The notes under the pieces were generated by a model that did no database searches, was not told the DNA's origin, and saw only the letters and a program-made list of their open reading frames with translations. From the NCBI GenBank assembly GCA_012735355.1, contig JAAYHP010000119.1:1-6610 (forward strand): a stretch of 6,610 nt of DNA. Reading direction: 5' to 3'. The position numbers and the translations under genes are program-made. Positions 5,696-6,610 of this stretch are shown here, piece by piece. The stretch's first letter is position 1, and each line of letters starts with the position of its first letter. Origin of the DNA: Lysinibacillus sp. (GTDB taxonomy: Bacteria > Bacillota > Bacilli > Bacillales_A > Planococcaceae).

Positions 5696-6610
5696 ATGGA
5701 AAATAATAGAAACTTCGCAGAAAGATTCGATTGGAAGCTTGCTGCAATATTGATTATGTTTTTAATCATTAGTTTGGTAGCCATTTCCTCCGCTCAAACG
5801 ACAGGGCAATACGGAATTAACTTCGTCGTAAGACAATTAGTATGGTATTTCATTTGTGCCTTTATAGTTGCCTTTGTTATGTATTTTGAGCCGGAGCAAT
5901 ATAAAAAAATGTCTTGGTACTTATACGGCTTCGGTGTACTTCTCTTATTTGTTTTAATCTTTATGCCAGAAGGAAAAGATCAAATTGGTGAGCTAAAAAA
6001 CGGAGCAAAAAGCTGGTACCACATACCAAGGGTTGGAAGTATTCAGCCTTCTGAATTTATGAAAACCTTTTTTATTCTTGCTGCCGCGAGAATGATCAGC
6101 TCACACCATGAAAAATATTCAATTAAAACGTTGAAAACCGACTTTCTATTGTTAGGGAAAATCGGACTAACATTGCTTATTCCTCTCGCATTAATTATGC
6201 AACAACCCGATCTAGGTACATCGTTAGTATTTATTGCAATTACTGTAGCTCTAGTCGTAATAGCAGGTATTTCATGGAAGATTATTATTCCGCTTTTCGT
6301 TACTGGTTTAGGACTCGTTGGAACAATCATATGGATGGCACTATATATGCAAGATTTTCTCGCCGAACATTTCGGTGTAAAATCATATCAATTTGGTCGC
6401 ATTTATTCATGGCTTGATCCTTATTCCTATGCGGATAAAGATGGATACCATTTAATTACTTCCTTGAACGCCATTGGCTCGGGGGAAATATTCGGTAAAG
6501 GGTATATGAATCGCGAAGTATATGTAGCAGAAAACCATACAGACTTTATTTTCGCTGTCATTGGAGAAGAATGGGGTTTTATCGGTGCTAGCTTCGTTAT
6601 CTGCTTATAC
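5696..6610 (+). CDS. rodA: SEDS-family peptidoglycan glycosyltransferase, RodA-like (cut by window edge)
   Basis: A multi-pass membrane protein of the RodA/FtsW/SpoVE family, which polymerises lipid II into glycan strands together with a class B penicillin-binding protein. The first 305 residues are present; the C-terminus lies off the right edge. Hydrophobic segments lie near 15-33, 43-63, 74-90, 118-132, 151-168, 176-192 and 195-218, then a long extracytoplasmic loop. Family signatures are NGAKSWYHI with W107, QPSEFMK (117-123), QPDLGTS (170-176), DGYHLITSLNAIGSGEIFGKG, and ENHTDFIFAVIGEEWGF with D283. W107 and D283 match the functionally essential W105 and D280 of B. subtilis RodA. ATG 5696 follows AGGTGG after five A bases. 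FtsW cannot be fully excluded from the fragment, but the SWYHI...QPSEFMK pattern and the absence of division genes nearby favour a RodA-type elongation enzyme; a second RodA-like paralogue is possible. It diverges from the uncharacterised gene. Confidence 0.92.
   Translation, partial: MENNRNFAERFDWKLAAILIMFLIISLVAISSAQTTGQYGINFVVRQLVWYFICAFIVAFVMYFEPEQYKKMSWYLYGFGVLLLFVLIFMPEGKDQIGELKNGAKSWYHIPRVGSIQPSEFMKTFFILAAARMISSHHEKYSIKTLKTDFLLLGKIGLTLLIPLALIMQQPDLGTSLVFIAITVALVVIAGISWKIIIPLFVTGLGLVGTIIWMALYMQDFLAEHFGVKSYQFGRIYSWLDPYSYADKDGYHLITSLNAIGSGEIFGKGYMNREVYVAENHTDFIFAVIGEEWGFIGASFVICLY

Noticed and set aside
6043..6330. Minus-strand frame of 95 codons opposite rodA
   Set aside because: It is antisense to the membrane segments of rodA, whose plus-strand frame is open to the window edge with all signatures.
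1..6610. A new multi-gene defence, mobile or secondary-metabolite system
   Set aside because: Five of six genes belong to well-known families in a familiar Bacillales order, codon use looks uniform, and there are no transposase, integrase, att-like or array sequences.

Overview
The window looks like ordinary chromosome of a low-GC Gram-positive rod of the order Bacillales. The CshA and RodA sequences read most like the Planococcaceae/Lysinibacillus side of that group, but this is a judgement from remembered family sequences and no search was run. Most of it is housekeeping DNA: cell-wall precursor synthesis, cell-wall polymerisation and an RNA helicase. I found no mobile element, CRISPR array, tRNA, rRNA, toxin-antitoxin or defence system, and no new multi-gene system. 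The unusual signals are in the leaders, promoters and short gaps.

Layout, left to right. Positions 1-1099 (minus strand) hold the N-terminal 366 codons of the DEAD-box helicase CshA, which starts on TTG and runs off the left edge. Positions 1100-1433 hold no gene. They contain the cshA leader, several inverted and direct repeats, and the terminator of the upstream unit. Then, all on the minus strand and transcribed right to left, come ddl (3551-4624), murF (2181-3539) and an alpha/beta-hydrolase of the carboxylesterase type (1434-2135). An unrecognised 249-residue soluble protein (4742-5491, minus) lies upstream of ddl and is closed off by its own terminator. Divergent from it, a RodA/FtsW-type SEDS gene begins at 5696 (plus) and runs off the right edge.

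How the genes fit together. Ddl makes D-Ala-D-Ala and MurF attaches it to the UDP-MurNAc-tripeptide; the two genes are 11 bases apart and evidently coupled. RodA polymerises the lipid II made downstream of that pathway. The hydrolase and CshA have no direct role in this pathway that the sequence shows, although ddl-murF-cshA is a familiar Bacillales gene order.

Most worth a second look: (1) the cshA leader can fold so that the TTG start codon and the codons after it lie in a 17-pair helix broken by one 7-base bulge, with the Shine-Dalgarno sequence in the loop; (2) a perfect TATAAT box before rodA is framed by an 8-base inverted repeat 32 bp centre to centre; (3) a complete intrinsic terminator lies between murF and the hydrolase and ends only two bases before the hydrolase ribosome-binding site; (4) the uncharacterised gene between rodA and ddl.
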